Origin: Dactylis glomerata | Lineage: Eukaryota > Streptophyta > Magnoliopsida > Poales > Poaceae | Direction of reading: 5' to 3' | Assembly (NCBI GenBank): GCA_007115705.1 | Contig: QXEO01000728.1 | Coordinates: 186,001-250,000 of the forward strand | DNA: 64,000 nt | Shown: piece after piece, positions 10,971 through 22,371 of the stretch | How positions within the stretch are numbered: position 1 is the stretch's first letter | Layout: each line of letters starts with the position of its first letter | Notes under the pieces: model-generated | What the model was told of the DNA's origin: nothing | Databases searched by the model: none | Seen by the model: only the letters and a program-made list of their open reading frames with translations | Translations under genes and position numbers: made by a program

Positions 10971-11504
10971 CCTGCCCTATTTCTTCAGGCGCCCGATCAT
11001 CCCTGCATCTCATTTTCCCATTTTCCCTTCTTCTCTCTCACATTTCCAAACATTTTGCACCTCTCACACTCCAATAAATCTTCATTTTTATCCACCATTT
11101 TATCAAGATTGACGGCACCCATCTATCTAAGGGTTAGCAATATCATCCTTTCTTCCGGCGTTCCTAATTTAGCTCATTTCTTTGCTAGTTTAACTCGTAT
11201 TATTTTTCTAGTGCTAGCAAGGTGTTTGATGAAATGCCTAAGTTAGGGATTTCATTCTTTTTGTATGCAATTGAGCTCAAATTAAAGTATGATTTGTAGG
11301 TTTTAGTATCGTCCCTGTCCTCACCGCCGTCGATCGCCAGCGTCTTCCCCTAGCCGGCACTGTACCACCTCGGTGAGCCTCTTTTTTTTAATAAAAAAAA
11401 CTTAGTTTTATGTGATGAACTTGAATATTAATTAAGTTGGTCACTCATATATCCATGATGTTGTGTAATTAATGATTTTTGATATACTTATATAATGCAG
11501 ATGA

Positions 11505-11918
11505 ATCGACAAATGGTTCAACCTGAAAAACGGGGTACAGGTAGACCCGCAGTACGGAATGACTACAGTGGATCTCAAGAATCTAGGGTACGACACCGAA
11601 CCATTCGTCCTAGCCAGTGAAGTGGCTCGGGTTTTTTTATGTGAAGGACATGTCTACCAAACCGAAAAAAGAAAAGAAAGGCAAGAGGACACATCATACG
11701 ATGAGCCAAAGCGCCACATAGTTCTTTCAGGAAAAAGAAACATCGTGGGAGTAGAGGACAAGACAGACATGTCAGAAGATTATAATAAGTTTGATGATAT
11801 TCCACCCTTCAAGGTGAAAACTGACCCAAGCATCATTTTAAATAATGAAGATTGTCCATGGCTGCGTCGCAATCAGAAGAAAGGGAAACACAAGAAGAAA
11901 ACTCAGAAGACTAGATAG
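11505..11918 (+). pseudogene. CACTA transposase remnant, C-terminal part (DUF4216 region)
   Basis: The frame reads WFNLKNGVQVDPQYGMTTVD, NLGYDTEPFVLASEVARVF, then RHIVLSGKRNIVGVEDKTD, DIPPFKVKTDPSI and a lysine-rich end before TAG at 11916-11918. This matches the tail of TNP2-type CACTA transposases (DUF4216 and the following segment). The part between about 11635 and 11700 reads LCEGHVYQTEKRKERQ instead of the expected YVKDMS-type sequence, which an extra T in the T run at about 11632-11638 would explain, with a later compensating shift. A TGA lies just upstream at 11502-11504. Exons upstream are missing. Confidence 0.75.
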
Positions 11919-11976
11919 GGATCATAACTTGTGTATCTCAATATGGATTTTTGTGTAATGATGTTATTGTATGAGG

Positions 11977-12140
11977 GAAATTTTTCCGAGGCGGAGCTTC
12001 CGAAGATGCCGTAGGGCGTGAGCACCAACGACATCTTCGAGAAACTCCGCCGCGGGAGATTTCCCAACCCTTTACCCAAAACTGTTAGAGGAGATAGAGT
12101 CTTTCACGGGCTTGCAGGGAAATTTTTCCGAGGCGGAGCA
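11977..12140. repeat. 23-bp direct repeat flanking a 118-bp segment
   Basis: GGGAAATTTTTCCGAGGCGG and the next three bases occur at about 11977-11999 and 12118-12140. The first copy follows the transposase tail and the second leads into GGGACTAAAGG-type repeats. Probably a duplication border or filler DNA from repair. Confidence 0.7.
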
Positions 12141-12510
12141 CCCACCAACCGGGACTAAAGGTTACCCACACGTCCTTATCCCACCGACAGTTTTGTTAGA
12201 TGACACAAAAACCACCTTTAGTCCCGGTTGTACCCACCAGCCGGGACTAAAGGTTAGATGGTTCCCCGCGCCACAGCGTTCCCGCCTATTTTCTTCCCGC
12301 GCTTTCCACCATTTCTACTTTGTTTTGTTCCTCCGACAGGGGCATCGTGTGTCCACCCACGCGTCCTTATCTCATCGAGCAGTGCATCCACCCACGCGTC
12401 CTTATCCTGCCGACATCTTTAGTCTCGGTTGCACCCACCAACCGGGACTAAAGGTTACCCACACGTCCTTATCCCACCGACAGTTTTGTTAGATGACACA
12501 AAAAACGGGA
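12141..12510. repeat. ~70-bp direct duplication with GGGACTAAAGGT motifs
   Basis: The segment starting CACCAACCGGGACTAAAGG and ending GTTAGATGACACAAAAA occurs at about 12144-12212 and again at about 12436-12505. Between them are further TTTAGTCCCGGTTG words. The motif differs from the outer element's ACCGGTACTAAAGG, so this may come from a different CACTA family. Confidence 0.7.
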
Positions 12511-12656
12511 CTAAAGGTTCCCGCCTATTTTCTTCCTGCGCTTTCCACCGCTTCCCGCCTCCGCTTCCCGCCATTTTTCACTATATATATGTAGGCTTGG
12601 CCTCCATTTACATATCACATCTAGACTCATATCTGCAAACCTCATCACTCTCTTCC

Positions 12657-13184
12657 ATGGCTTCCATCGTATCTCTAACCCCCCAGGAGGCGGAGGCGCT
12701 TTGCGCCTCAAACTACCCCTGCCCGCCGGGCTACCGCGTCCCCACCGGCTGGATGCTGAGCGTCGGAGGCGTACCGGTCCCTCCTGTCCTTGTAGGTGTG
12801 GCGCGCCAGATGGCTATCACGAACCACTACTACTTCGAGCTCACGCCAGAGCAGCGGAGGAATCCTCAGTGGCATCCCGACTACAGCCCGACTTGGGACG
12901 CCTTCTTCATCAATCGGCGTGAGAGTGCGCTTGCCAGGCACGAGGAGGACGGCTCGCCTCGTTCGAACTTCAACGAGGCTGGCCGTCGGCTATGGTGGCG
13001 CGGTCGGACTCTCCAGAGCGTCATGGCCTACCGTGGCCCCCGCCTGCGCTACCCTCAGTCTCAGCCCACGCGTGCTCACCAGTCGAGGTTCGACTACCGC
13101 GACCCCGATGCCAGCGACGATGACACCGGCGAGTACGACGACTACAGTGGCGACGTTTATAGGGCTAGGCACGACTATGACTGA
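12657..13184 (+). CDS. 175-residue protein inside CACTA 1, unknown function
   Basis: Intact frame from ATG at 12657, preceded by TATATATAT at about 12580, about 75 bp upstream. The N-terminal part reads LTPQEAEALCASNYPCPPGY, then VPTGWMLSVGGVPVPPV; the middle has ELTPEQRRNPQWHPDY and FNEAGRRLWWRGRTLQSVMA; the end is very acidic (DPDASDDDTGEYDDYSGD). There is no signal peptide or membrane segment. GC content is far above the surrounding sequence. I recall similar short proteins, with LTPQEAEAL and GWRLSAGGVPVPPVP motifs, scattered through Triticeae and oat repeat annotation, which suggests a transposon-borne family. No function is known to me. The upstream ATG at 12429 is less likely because it lies in repeat sequence before the TATA box. 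Confidence 0.6.
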   Translation: MASIVSLTPQEAEALCASNYPCPPGYRVPTGWMLSVGGVPVPPVLVGVARQMAITNHYYFELTPEQRRNPQWHPDYSPTWDAFFINRRESALARHEEDGSPRSNFNEAGRRLWWRGRTLQSVMAYRGPRLRYPQSQPTRAHQSRFDYRDPDASDDDTGEYDDYSGDVYRARHDYD

Positions 13185-13399
13185 ATCACTCCAACATTCG
13201 AAAACAAGCTCGGCCGATTGTGACCTAATCCGGCCATGTATCTTAATTTTCAGTTGAGATATGTACTTCTTTTACTGTTCAATCTTTTTCCCGCCCTTTT
13301 TCTTTCCGCCTTTTTCTTTCCGCCCTTTTCTTCCCGCCCTTTTCCTCTCACGGACGCAGCGTGCCGCCGCGCTAACCGACACTTAATTATTAAGCGAAC

Positions 13400-13915
13400 A
13401 TATGATCAATAGAAACTGCAACAGAAAAATCAAATATAACTAATCAAAAAGAAAATCAAACATAACTAATCAAAGAAAATAGGAAATCAAATATAACTAA
13501 TCAAATATAACTAATCAAAAGAAAATAGGAAATCAAATATAACTAATCAAATATAAGTAATCAAAAATAAAATCAAATATATCTAATCAAAAGAAAAAAT
13601 AAAATCAAATATAACTAATCAAAAATAAAATCAAATATATCTAATCAAAAGAAAATAGAAAATCAAATATAAGTAATCAAAAATAAAATCAAATATATCT
13701 AATCAAAAGAAAAAAGAAAATCAAATATAACTAATCAAAAATAAAATCAAATATATCTAATCAAAAGAAAATAGAAAATCAAATATAAGTAATCAAAAAT
13801 AAAATCAAATATATCTAATCAAAAGAAAAAAGACAATCAAATATAAGTAATCAAAAATAAAATCAAACATATCTAATCAAAAGAAAATAGAAAATGAAAT
13901 ATAACTAATCAAAAA
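13400..13915. repeat. A-rich tandem repeat, ~59 bp period
   Basis: Words AATCAAATATAACTAATC and AATCAAATATATCTAATC alternate, joined by AAAAGAAAATAG. The form ATATATCTAATCAAAAG returns at about 13577, 13635, 13692, 13750, 13808 and 13867, giving a period of 58-59 bp. The array continues irregularly to about 14060. Confidence 0.85.
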
Positions 13916-14059
13916 TGAAAATCAAAAGAAACTGCAAAATAAAAATCAATAGAAACGGCAAAATAAAAATGAAACGAAAATCAAAAGAAACAGCAAAAGA
14001 AAAATCCAACGAAAAGCAACAGAAAAAGCAACAGAAAAATCAAAAGAAAAATAAAAAAA

Positions 14060-14215
14060 CCTTTAGTACTGGTTGGTTGAAAGAACCGGTACGAAAGGTT
14101 AAAATCGCGAAAAGAATTTTCGTAATTATATTTGGTACCGGTTGCTGTTACGAACCGGTACTAAAGGTTACCTTTAGTACCGGTTCGTAATAGCAACCGG
14201 TACCAAAGCCCCTTA
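14060..14215. repeat. Internal ACCGGTACTAAAGG inverted cluster
   Basis: The same motif as in the ends of CACTA 1 appears here several times in both orientations, with a near-perfect inverted repeat centred on about 14168 (CGAACCGGTACTAAAGGT and its mirror). It lies directly upstream of the GC-rich leader of the Ulp1-like gene. It could be the promoter-proximal binding site set of that gene, or an end of an older nested element. Confidence 0.7.
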
Positions 14216-14530
14216 GGCCATTTTCTTCCACGCGCCATCGCCAAACCCTAGTCTGAGTACCGTTCCCCTCTCTCCAAACACACACGCACACGCAGCGCCG
14301 CCTTGATCCACCGGAGCACGCAGCCTCGAGTCGCCGGACTACGCAGCCTCGAGCCGCCGGACTCCTCCCGCAACCTTCCTCTCGCCGGAACACGCAGCCG
14401 CGCATCGGTGCCCCGGCCTCCTTCCCACGCCCCCGCCACAGATCAAGACCCGGCCGGCCGGTGGCGCCCTCGCCCTCTCAGCTCCTGCGGCCGCGCGTGT
14501 CCTCTCCGGCTTCCCGTCGTCTTACAGGTA
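14216..14530 (+). other. GC-rich leader, possible 5' exon of the Ulp1-like gene
   Basis: GC-rich sequence starting with GCCAAACCCTAG and CA-rich leader, rich in CGCCGGA words, ends in TTACAG followed by GTAACCTCTCC, a plausible donor. AT-rich intron-like DNA follows up to the ATG at 17888. The position fits a non-coding first exon, but splicing to 17888 is inferred only. Confidence 0.45.
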
Positions 14531-14897
14531 ACCTCTCCCTCTCTAATCTCTTGTCTCCTGCACTGATTTGTCCGAGACGACCTCCTTAAGGCCTTGTTTG
14601 GTATGAGTGTAAATGTGCTATCAACTACTAGTGATATGAAAGAATGCAGTTCACTAACCTAGACATAAGCCGATCTGTTAAGACATATATGGGAACATTA
14701 ACTCATCCAATACCTTGACCCAGAGGACACTCTGCATGTAACAAGGTGATAGTGTCAAATGGCAGCAGGACATCAAGGTTTAATTACAGATTAAAAGCAG
14801 AAAGAAAACCTTATGTGATAATTCAGTTCACTTATAATATGGTATTCAGTTGGTTCTAAAATCACTTTTCTCAGGTCTGGCATATCTTTACAACTTA

Positions 14898-15224
14898 GGG
14901 CACGTACAATGGGGTGATGTCAGCCTTCTCTTAGAGATGCCACATAGGATTTTTGCTTAGTTGGAGGAGAGAGAAATAAGAAAGAGAAGGTTGTCTTCCC
15001 TTAGCTAAGGGAAGATCCCTTAGAAAATAAGAGAAGGCTATTTCATGCATTGTACCATTTGCCTTCCCTTAGCCAATTAATTTCTTACTAAAAATAGTTA
15101 TTTTACATTAATTGTTAGAGATGACAATAAGAGATAATGCATTGTACAAGTCATATCAGGTGCTTTCTCTAGATGATGTGGAGGGCTAAGAGAAGGCATG
15201 CCTTCTCTAGCATTGTACATGCCC
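14898..15224. mobile_element. Tourist-like MITE (PIF/Harbinger), 327 bp
   Basis: Ends are GGGCACGTACAATGG and, inverted, GGGCATGTACAATGC. TTA flanks both sides (14895-14897 and 15225-15227), the TWA-type TSD expected for PIF/Harbinger. Internal sequence contains CTTCCCTTAGC words in both orientations. It lies in the putative long intron of the CACTA 1 gene. Confidence 0.88.
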
Positions 15225-15227
15225 TTA

Positions 15228-17455
15228 CAAGTTCCTGTTATATCACAAACAATATCTAGTAGCTATCTAGAACCCATGAATTTAACCACATTATGAATTT
15301 TCACTTCAGTGCATTACTTTGTTTGGTTGCTACTTTTCTTATGGCTCCATGCCTTGTATGTCTTTATGTGATTCATATGTAGGTTTGTGGAAAACCCATG
15401 TTCTGATGAATGGTTGCTTCATCTTAAATTATGTCTGCATGACCTTGGACTCCTGATCTCTCATAAAAACTACAGGAATGCTTTCAAGCATATGCAAATA
15501 TCAAAATTATTTTATAGCTTAGTGTGTTCTTTGTGGACATGGGAATAATTTGTCTAGAATATTTGGCCTGTTTTGCTTTTATCAGTGTTGCCTTATTCCT
15601 TTTCTAGTACTCTTTATGTCGTGGATTTCATTAGAACATGAGAAACATTTTTTTAGTCCTGGGCTGCATGGCCTTTAGTTAATTGATGAATGGGTAGCTA
15701 ATGAGTTTTGACACTCAATGACCCCTGGTAGCAACCATGAAAATGCTCCATATTTGGATGAAGATAATTCTGAAAATAGTATATGATTATCTCTTCACCT
15801 GGGACTGTCACATTTTTTTATTATCAGTATATATGGTGTTCGTGACATTATTATCTTCCTGTTTTAGTACCTACTCAATCAGTAAACTGCTAGTTGGTAA
15901 TATATATCTGCATTGTAAAGTATGATTCTCATTTGGACTTGAAACTGTTCTGCCTATTGGACTTGTTTCTTGAATTCTCATCATCAGTCCATAGAGGATC
16001 ATTTGGTAGACGTAGTGTTTTGCTAGTTGTTCTTAAGGCACACAATTCAATTTATGCTTAATGAAAGTACATAATGTCGAAGAGCATAATTATTGCATAA
16101 TGCCAAGTGTACAATTCAGTTTATGCTCAAGTCAATTTATTGCTAAAAGCTTGTTTCTGGGTTGGCTAGATTTGCATACTTGTTTCCCTTTCTGACTTGT
16201 ACACTTGGAAAGGCAATACCAGATCAAACAGATATGGATATAAGAAGCACCGGTGTTTTCCTTTTTAAAACAGGCTTCTAACCACTGTACCTGCCAGTTT
16301 TTTTTAGATTCTGTGTTACATAAGCTATGAAATAATGCGAATAAGAGTTGTTAAACATCTGCATCAGGATTATGAAGTTACAGCAATTTGACTTGAAATG
16401 GAATAATGCACTATTAGTCTATTACAATCATGCTATACTTATTAAGGCTGATCATTTATTGTCATCGCTAAAAAGTGTTGTATTACTTGCATATTTTTAA
16501 GCAACCACTTTCTGTTGTTTGGTATTTTTCTTTTCAATTTCTTGTGAGTAGTCCATAGTCTAGCAATCAGTGATTTCTCTGTCCGCTGTTCTTGCAATCT
16601 GGCCTGGGGAATGTTGGATCTTGCAAGAAGAATAGTTGAGCAGAAGCCAGACGACAACACTATGCAGAAAGCTAAAATACTTCTTGCTCTGGCTGAGGTT
16701 TCCATGGAAAGAGGTGGTCAAAGTTATCTTAGTAACTAAGATCTTATGCAAGTAGCAGCCACAGCTCACATATATGTGGTAGTATGATACAAAGCCTATT
16801 TTGGTTTTAAATTGTTTTAACGCAAATAGAGAAGTACAAAAATGCAGTAAATTAGCTGATATTATTTGTTACTTAGGATCAGTTATCTTGGTGTAGTAAT
16901 TCCACTATTATTGATCCATGGTCCTTGTTCTTGAACTGCATATTCAGTGATGTCACCTTGGAACTTCAACAGAAACAGTTAAGCTGCTGTAAGGTTGATT
17001 GATGCCCTAAGAGTGCTGAATTGTGTACTACTATATGCTCATGTGCTTGATGTAGTAATAGTAGCTGATCTTTCTGAGTGTCTAGATTGCTATCACTCAA
17101 TATTTGGCTAGCGTCCAACTCATACTCTAGAATTACCAGAGGATCTCCATTGATTTGACATGCTTTATTTCCTTTCTATAATCACTCAATATTGGTTAAC
17201 TTAATTTATTCTTGAATCATACACAGGTCCTTTATTTCCTTTCTATAATCACAGGTGAGGTGGTTTAGCTGGAAGCACTGAGATGGCATGCTAATCTGGG
17301 ATACTATGCAGCTATAAAATAGATTGTCCTTTTTTGTTTTGACCTATGTATGTTCTGAAATCTGAACAAATGTTGCTGCTATGTATGTTGTTGTGAAATC
17401 TCCATCATAGTGCTGTAAGTGAAACTATGAAGGATCTGACATGCTTACTTGTTTC
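15228..17455 (+). other. Intron-like sequence of CACTA 1, no coding content
   Basis: AT-rich sequence with T-rich tracts and many stops in all frames. Nothing recognisable as protein, RNA gene or repeat up to the minisatellite at 17459. It is best read as long intron or 5' untranslated region of the gene starting at 17888. Confidence 0.5.
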
Positions 17456-17458
17456 TCA

Positions 17459-17699
17459 AGATAATGATGTTGTTGTGTTGTGAATTCGAGATAATGATGT
17501 TGTTGTGTTGTGAATTCGAGATAATGATGTTGTTGTGTTGTGTCGAGATAGTGATGTTGTTGTGTTGTGTTGTGTTGTGTTGTGTTGTGTTGTGTTGTGT
17601 TGTGTTGTGTTGTGTTGTGTTGTGTTGTGTTGTGTTGTGTTGTGTTGTGTTGTGTTGTGTTGTGTTGTGTTGTGTTGTGTTGTGTTGTGTTGTGTTGTG
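17459..17699. repeat. 30-bp minisatellite leading into (TTGTG)n microsatellite
   Basis: Two exact 30-bp units (ATAATGATGTTGTTGTG with TTGTGAATTCGAG) at 17461-17520 are followed by two shortened units. From about 17556 to 17699 the sequence is pure TTGTG, about 28 units. The open frames on both strands are artefacts of the 5-bp unit. Confidence 0.97.
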
Positions 17700-17887
17700 A
17701 TTTACCACTAGTTGTTCTCATGGTTTTAATCCTCAATTCCATGTGGTCCCCTTCCATATATGTCGGAGTTCTTCTATAGTATACATGGTACAAGTGTTCT
17801 ATAAGACATTGTTGTCATCCTATACATATATCTTGTCCATTAATAAAAACAAAATAATTGCACTTAATTTTGCAGTGACATTGAGTT

Positions 17888-20800
17888 ATGGAGGACGACA
17901 CCTTCATCCGAGATGAGGAGCGAGAAGAAATGGTGCAGAAAATGATATTTGAGAGTGCCCGTGGACCGGAACCCAATGGAGAACCCGATGGAGATGACGA
18001 TGATTTCGGCTCACAATTTTTGAACGATGTCGGTGAGGGACTTGAGTCTGAAGAAAGAAGAGACAACGAAGTGTCCTTAATAAACTTCGGCGAGGTGTAT
18101 ATCAAGGCTATATGTTCATCACTTGATGTATTGATTTATTTGTATTACACTTATTAACGAATCATTTTTCTTTTAGCCTTCTGGATCATCGAGCAAATCT
18201 GTTAAAAAGCAACGAGGCCCGACGCAATGTCTAAAGGGCGAGGGTAGGTTAGCCCTCACCGCATTTAAGGCTAGTGGTCAACCGGTGGAGCCCAAAGAGC
18301 ACTGCCGTAAATTTATAAACCAAGCTGGAGTTCTTGTTAGGGACCATGTACCGATCAGCATTGTAGAGTGGCATAAGCCGAAGAATGCGGGGGCTGAAGC
18401 TAGTTATGTCAATGATACTCTAAAACTTTTTCTTTGGGACAGTCTACTGGCACACTTTAGCCTACCGGAAGACATGACGGAAGGCCAGAAGAAGAAAGTC
18501 AAGGAATGGACTCTTAAGAGGATGGCCACACAATTCCAGACCTGGAAGATAAATTTATGGGCCAGATATGCAGATAAAGTTCCAGTATTCACTGGAAGTC
18601 TAGTGAAGATAAAAGATCACTGGCCCGCATTTAAGAGCTATAAGAAATCTTCTACTGCTGTGTCCCGATCAGTCACAAATACAAAAAATGCTTCAAAGAA
18701 GGAACATTTCCATCATTTGGGGTCAGGTGCTACAAGACTGCCATTCCGAAGTGGAGAGCATTTGAAGCTAAACTGATGGAGGCAGGAATCACTCCACAGA
18801 CATGGGACTGGCCCGACCGGTCCAAGTTCTGGTTGTTCGCGCATGGGGCAGGGTTGGACCCAAAGACATGGCAGATCGTTGCAAAGGGAAAATGGAAGGA
18901 AAAAGTTAATGCAATCACGACGCAGCTTATAGATGCAATTGAAAAAGTTAGAAAGGGAGAGTACATTCCCGATAGAGAGAATGACGAGCTGACACTCGCT
19001 CTTGGGAATGCGGAACACGTTGGACGGATACGAGCCCTCCCAGGTGTCACCATGAAGGAAGCATGGCCGGAGTGCGCTGACACTTATAGAAGCCGCTCGA
19101 GAAAGAAGAAGCAGGACTTAGACAGGTTAGCGGAATTGATAAATAGGGTGGAGGTGCTTGAGAAAAATCAGAGGGCACCTGATCAGCCGCTGTTTATACA
19201 ACATCCTCAAGCCGATGCCGCCCCATCTCAGCGAAGAAGCAGTGTGGGTTCCTCGCATCTTGAATGTGCAGGAAGCTACCCCGTGGATTATGTCACGGAG
19301 AAGACAGATTGCGAGCTACATGTGCAAATGAGGAATGTGTCCGTTAAGGTGGCGGGCGGCTATGTTTACCCAAATGAAGATGGAGCAACGCACCATCATA
19401 TGCCCATTCCAACTGGCTGTGTTCGTGTCGGGGTGGATGATGTTGTTCCGGGTTTTGAAACTATGGAGCTTGATTTTCCTGGAGGTGACGAAGAGAAGAC
19501 ACTGGCCGATGTCAAGCGCGGTTTCGCCATATGGTCCAAGAAATACATCGTCCTTTTGCCAAGGCCACCGACTCCTCCTCGTAGCAGTCCACATGAGCAG
19601 CAAATTCCACATGAGCAGCAATGGCCATCGACTCCGCCTGGTAGCAGTCCACATGAGCAGCAAAGTCCACACCTACCGGAGAGGGACCCCAGCGCGAGTC
19701 CACCATCTCGAGATCCTCCGCGTAAGACTGCGTTTTTTAAGCGGAACAGTACGCCGCCTAGGAAGAGACCTAGAAAGGAGAAACCACTGCCGCCTATCGA
19801 GAAGTTACCTTGGGAAAGAACTATCGAGGAATGCAGCGAAATCTCTAAGTCCGAGGTGGCAAAACATTTTGCTAAGAAAGTGCCAGAGATACCTTTTGAG
19901 AAGACTCTAGATCCGGTGAAAGTTATTCGTACCATTGAGAATCTATATGACCCTCCACCATCGCCGCCATCTGACTATAGGCGTTCTATTGAAAAGTCGT
20001 ATGACGCTATGGTGGAGGTGAAAAACCCCGATCAATCGGTGGTCTCGGCGAAAACTAGGAAACAAGTGTACCAGCTCGGAGAACAACCCGTTCAATCGGT
20101 CCCCCCTCTCAAGGTGTTTGACGAGAAGGCCGTTGAAAGTTCTCGACAAAACACAATAGATTACCCCATCGCTGAAGTAGTATATCAATTTGTTCAAGGG
20201 AAAGATCTGGTCGAGAATATCAGGTCGCTACCAACATGTATGCGTAATTTGAATGCGTGGTACACTAATGCCACAAAGAGAGGGATTGATTGTATCATGG
20301 TGCGAGTTAAGGATGAGCACTACTTCCAAGAATACTCTGTGAGCGTTGACTTCCTCGAACTTTTTCAGTTATACAATCTCCGGGCCATCGACAAATCTAT
20401 CATCAGTTGCTATTGTCTGTAAGTGATTTATTAATATAATTTGAGAAGTCTTTAGCTCAGCTCATTCATTGTCTGCAAATTATCCTCAATTTAATCTTTT
20501 GTGCGCTATATTATGCAGATCGAAGAAGCTCGAATGCAAAAGGGATGAAATCACGGACATTGGGTTCATTGACCCAGATACAATGCATGAAAAAACCATA
20601 GAAGATCCCATCTATAACAAGGATACACCAGAGACTTTGCTAAGGTTTTTGAAGCGACAACGTGACAAAAAGATAATACTTTGGCCTTACAACTTCAAGT
20701 AAGTGTAACTGTCTTATAACACATTCTATTTTGCTCACCATATGTTAAAATTTTAACTGATGACTTATATCTATGACACTGCATATTTAAACGTGCGCAG

Positions 20801-21478
20801 GTTCCACTTTATTCTTATCGTCATTAAAATGTACGATGGAGAGGTTGAAGTCTTTGACTCACTAACCAAAGAGCCTATACTATACAAGTCGGCTTTTGAT
20901 ATGCTCAAAAGGTAATTTTAATTCTTATCGGTTTTTTCGTTAATTTCCTGATATCAACAAATTAATAACTCTTTTATGCATTTTCTTTTGTCGGGCAGCG
21001 TATGGCAAACGTTCATCCAGGAAGATCCGACCGGTGGATGGAAACCGAAGCTGATATGGCGTGCGAACAAAGTAAGTACTACTACCTAGGTCCACACACA
21101 TTTATCATACTTGATTATTATTTGATTGAATTATATTCTTATACAGAAATGCGCGCAACAACCTGAGGGGACTAATCTATGTGGATACTATGTTTGCGAG
21201 AACATCCATAAGATTGTCAGCGAGAGAACGAATAATCAAAGGAATAGAGAGGTACGAAAACAATATTCACAAATTTATTTTGTTACCATAACTTGTGCTA
21301 AGTTTCAGTCATAATTGTTTGATTGTGATTTGATATATATATACATAGCTCATGTATTCATTTGAATATCATTCTTTTACAGTTGGCAAGAAAGCGTGAC
21401 AGGCTCCCAATCGAGCACCGCTTCAAAGCAATTGGCGAGGAATTGGCGGGATTTTTTCCTTCGGGACGTCATACCTAA
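17888..21478 (+). pseudogene. CACTA-borne Ulp1/C48-like peptidase gene, seven exons, one frameshift
   Basis: Exons: 17888-18094, 18177-20418, 20519-20698, 20801-20911, 20999-21071, 21147-21251 and 21383-21478, all with GT-AG borders. Phase is continuous except for one missing base near 18729, where GGTGCTAC stands for an expected Gly-Tyr. With that base the product would be about 1004 residues. Exon 2 contains a conserved plant transposon region (LWARYADKVPVFTGSL, AHGAGLDPKTWQIVAKGKW, NELTLALGNAEH-like) and a proline-rich linker (PPTPPRSSPHEQQ). The C-terminal exons form a Ulp1-like fold: catalytic His in NFKFHFILIVIK, Asp in VEVFDSL, Gln in CAQQPEG, Cys in NLCGYYVCENI, all present. The protein would cleave SUMO-like substrates or act as a TNPA-like DNA-binding partner; neither is shown. 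Unless the shift is bypassed, the protease part is not made. Confidence 0.82.
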
Positions 21479-21485
21479 CTTCGCA

Positions 21486-21613
21486 GAGTACCACTATGAA
21501 TGAAGATCTACATGTAATATATAGCTTGACTCGGAGAGTACCACTATGCTACATGTAATAGATAGTATGCCTCGGAGAGTACCACTATGCATGAAGATCG
21601 ATCTTCATGCATG
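21486..21613. repeat. GAGTACCACTATG repeats and a 26-bp palindrome after the Ulp1-like gene
   Basis: GAGTACCACTATG occurs three times at about 21487, 21537 and 21577. The last copy runs into a perfect 26-bp palindrome at 21587-21612, centred on GATCGATC with arms ATGCATGAAGATC. Likely 3' untranslated region; a role in termination is possible but untested. Confidence 0.8.
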
Positions 21614-21799
21614 TACTACTTAATTTGCGATCTTATGCAATTACATGTGTTATATTATATGCACCAAGTTGATATGCATTACCTTGATCTTCATGTACTC
21701 CTAAATCCAAACGCGTTTCTGGCGCATCGACGCGATCCTCGTACGATGAAATGGTCTGATACCCCTAAACCCCTCCTAAAACCCTAAACCCTGAATTCC

Positions 21800-21990
21800 T
21801 TTGGTACCGGTTCGTGTTACAAACCGGTACCAAAGGCCCCTAGCCCTGCTCTCTCCTGGGAGCCAACGTGGAGGCCCCTTTAATACCGGTTTGTAAGGAA
21901 CCGGTACCAAAGAGGGGGGGGCTTTTGTCCCGAATTTTTTGTACCGGTTTGATTTCCGGTACAAATGCCCCTCTGGAACCGGTATTGATG
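21800..21990. repeat. Right subterminal repeats of CACTA 1
   Basis: Copies of ACCGGTACCAAAGG and its complement, slightly different from the left-end form ACCGGTACTAAAGG, fill the last 200 bp before the terminus. Confidence 0.8.
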
Positions 21991-22371
21991 TCCATTTTTG
22001 GACTAGTGGTATGATCTGATATGTTTAAACGGACACTACAGGAATTTCAAGATACGCCGACGGCCAATAGCCCTCGGCATGGGCTCAATTGCCGTCGGCG
22101 TAGTCCAGCCCTCGGCGTAGCCCCTCGGCGTAAATGCCCCTCAGCGTAGCTCTATTTTACCGTCGGCGTAGCTAATGCCGTCGGCGTAGTCTATGCCGAC
22201 GGCTTTGCCCTCGGCGTAGCCCCGTCGGCATAGTTTATAATTTTTTTAAAAAAAGTTCAAATTTTTTTGAATTTTTTTTAATCTTTGAATTGTTTGACTC
22301 GCTAATCTCTCAATTAGAATATTTTTTACACTAATTACACTTAATCTTTGGTCAAATTTAAGTCTTGATCA

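Larger units (their letters stand above)
10754..22008 (+). mobile_element. CACTA (En/Spm-like) transposon, 11.3 kb, TSD GTA
   Basis: The left end is CACTAGTAGAAAAATGG. The right end, read inward on the minus strand, is CACTAGTCCAAAAATGG. GTA flanks both sides (10751-10753 and 22009-22011), the 3-bp TSD expected of CACTA elements. Subterminal words ACCGGTACTAAAGG in both orientations fill 10780-10970 and 21800-21990. The element retains only the tail of a TNP2-type transposase gene plus a second gene with Ulp1-like protease. The main transposase catalytic region is absent, so it is an internally deleted, non-autonomous copy. Confidence 0.93.

Noticed and set aside
17425..17793. Open frames of repeated TTQHN and LCCVV peptides
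   Set aside because: Products of the TTGTG microsatellite, which has no stop in several frames.
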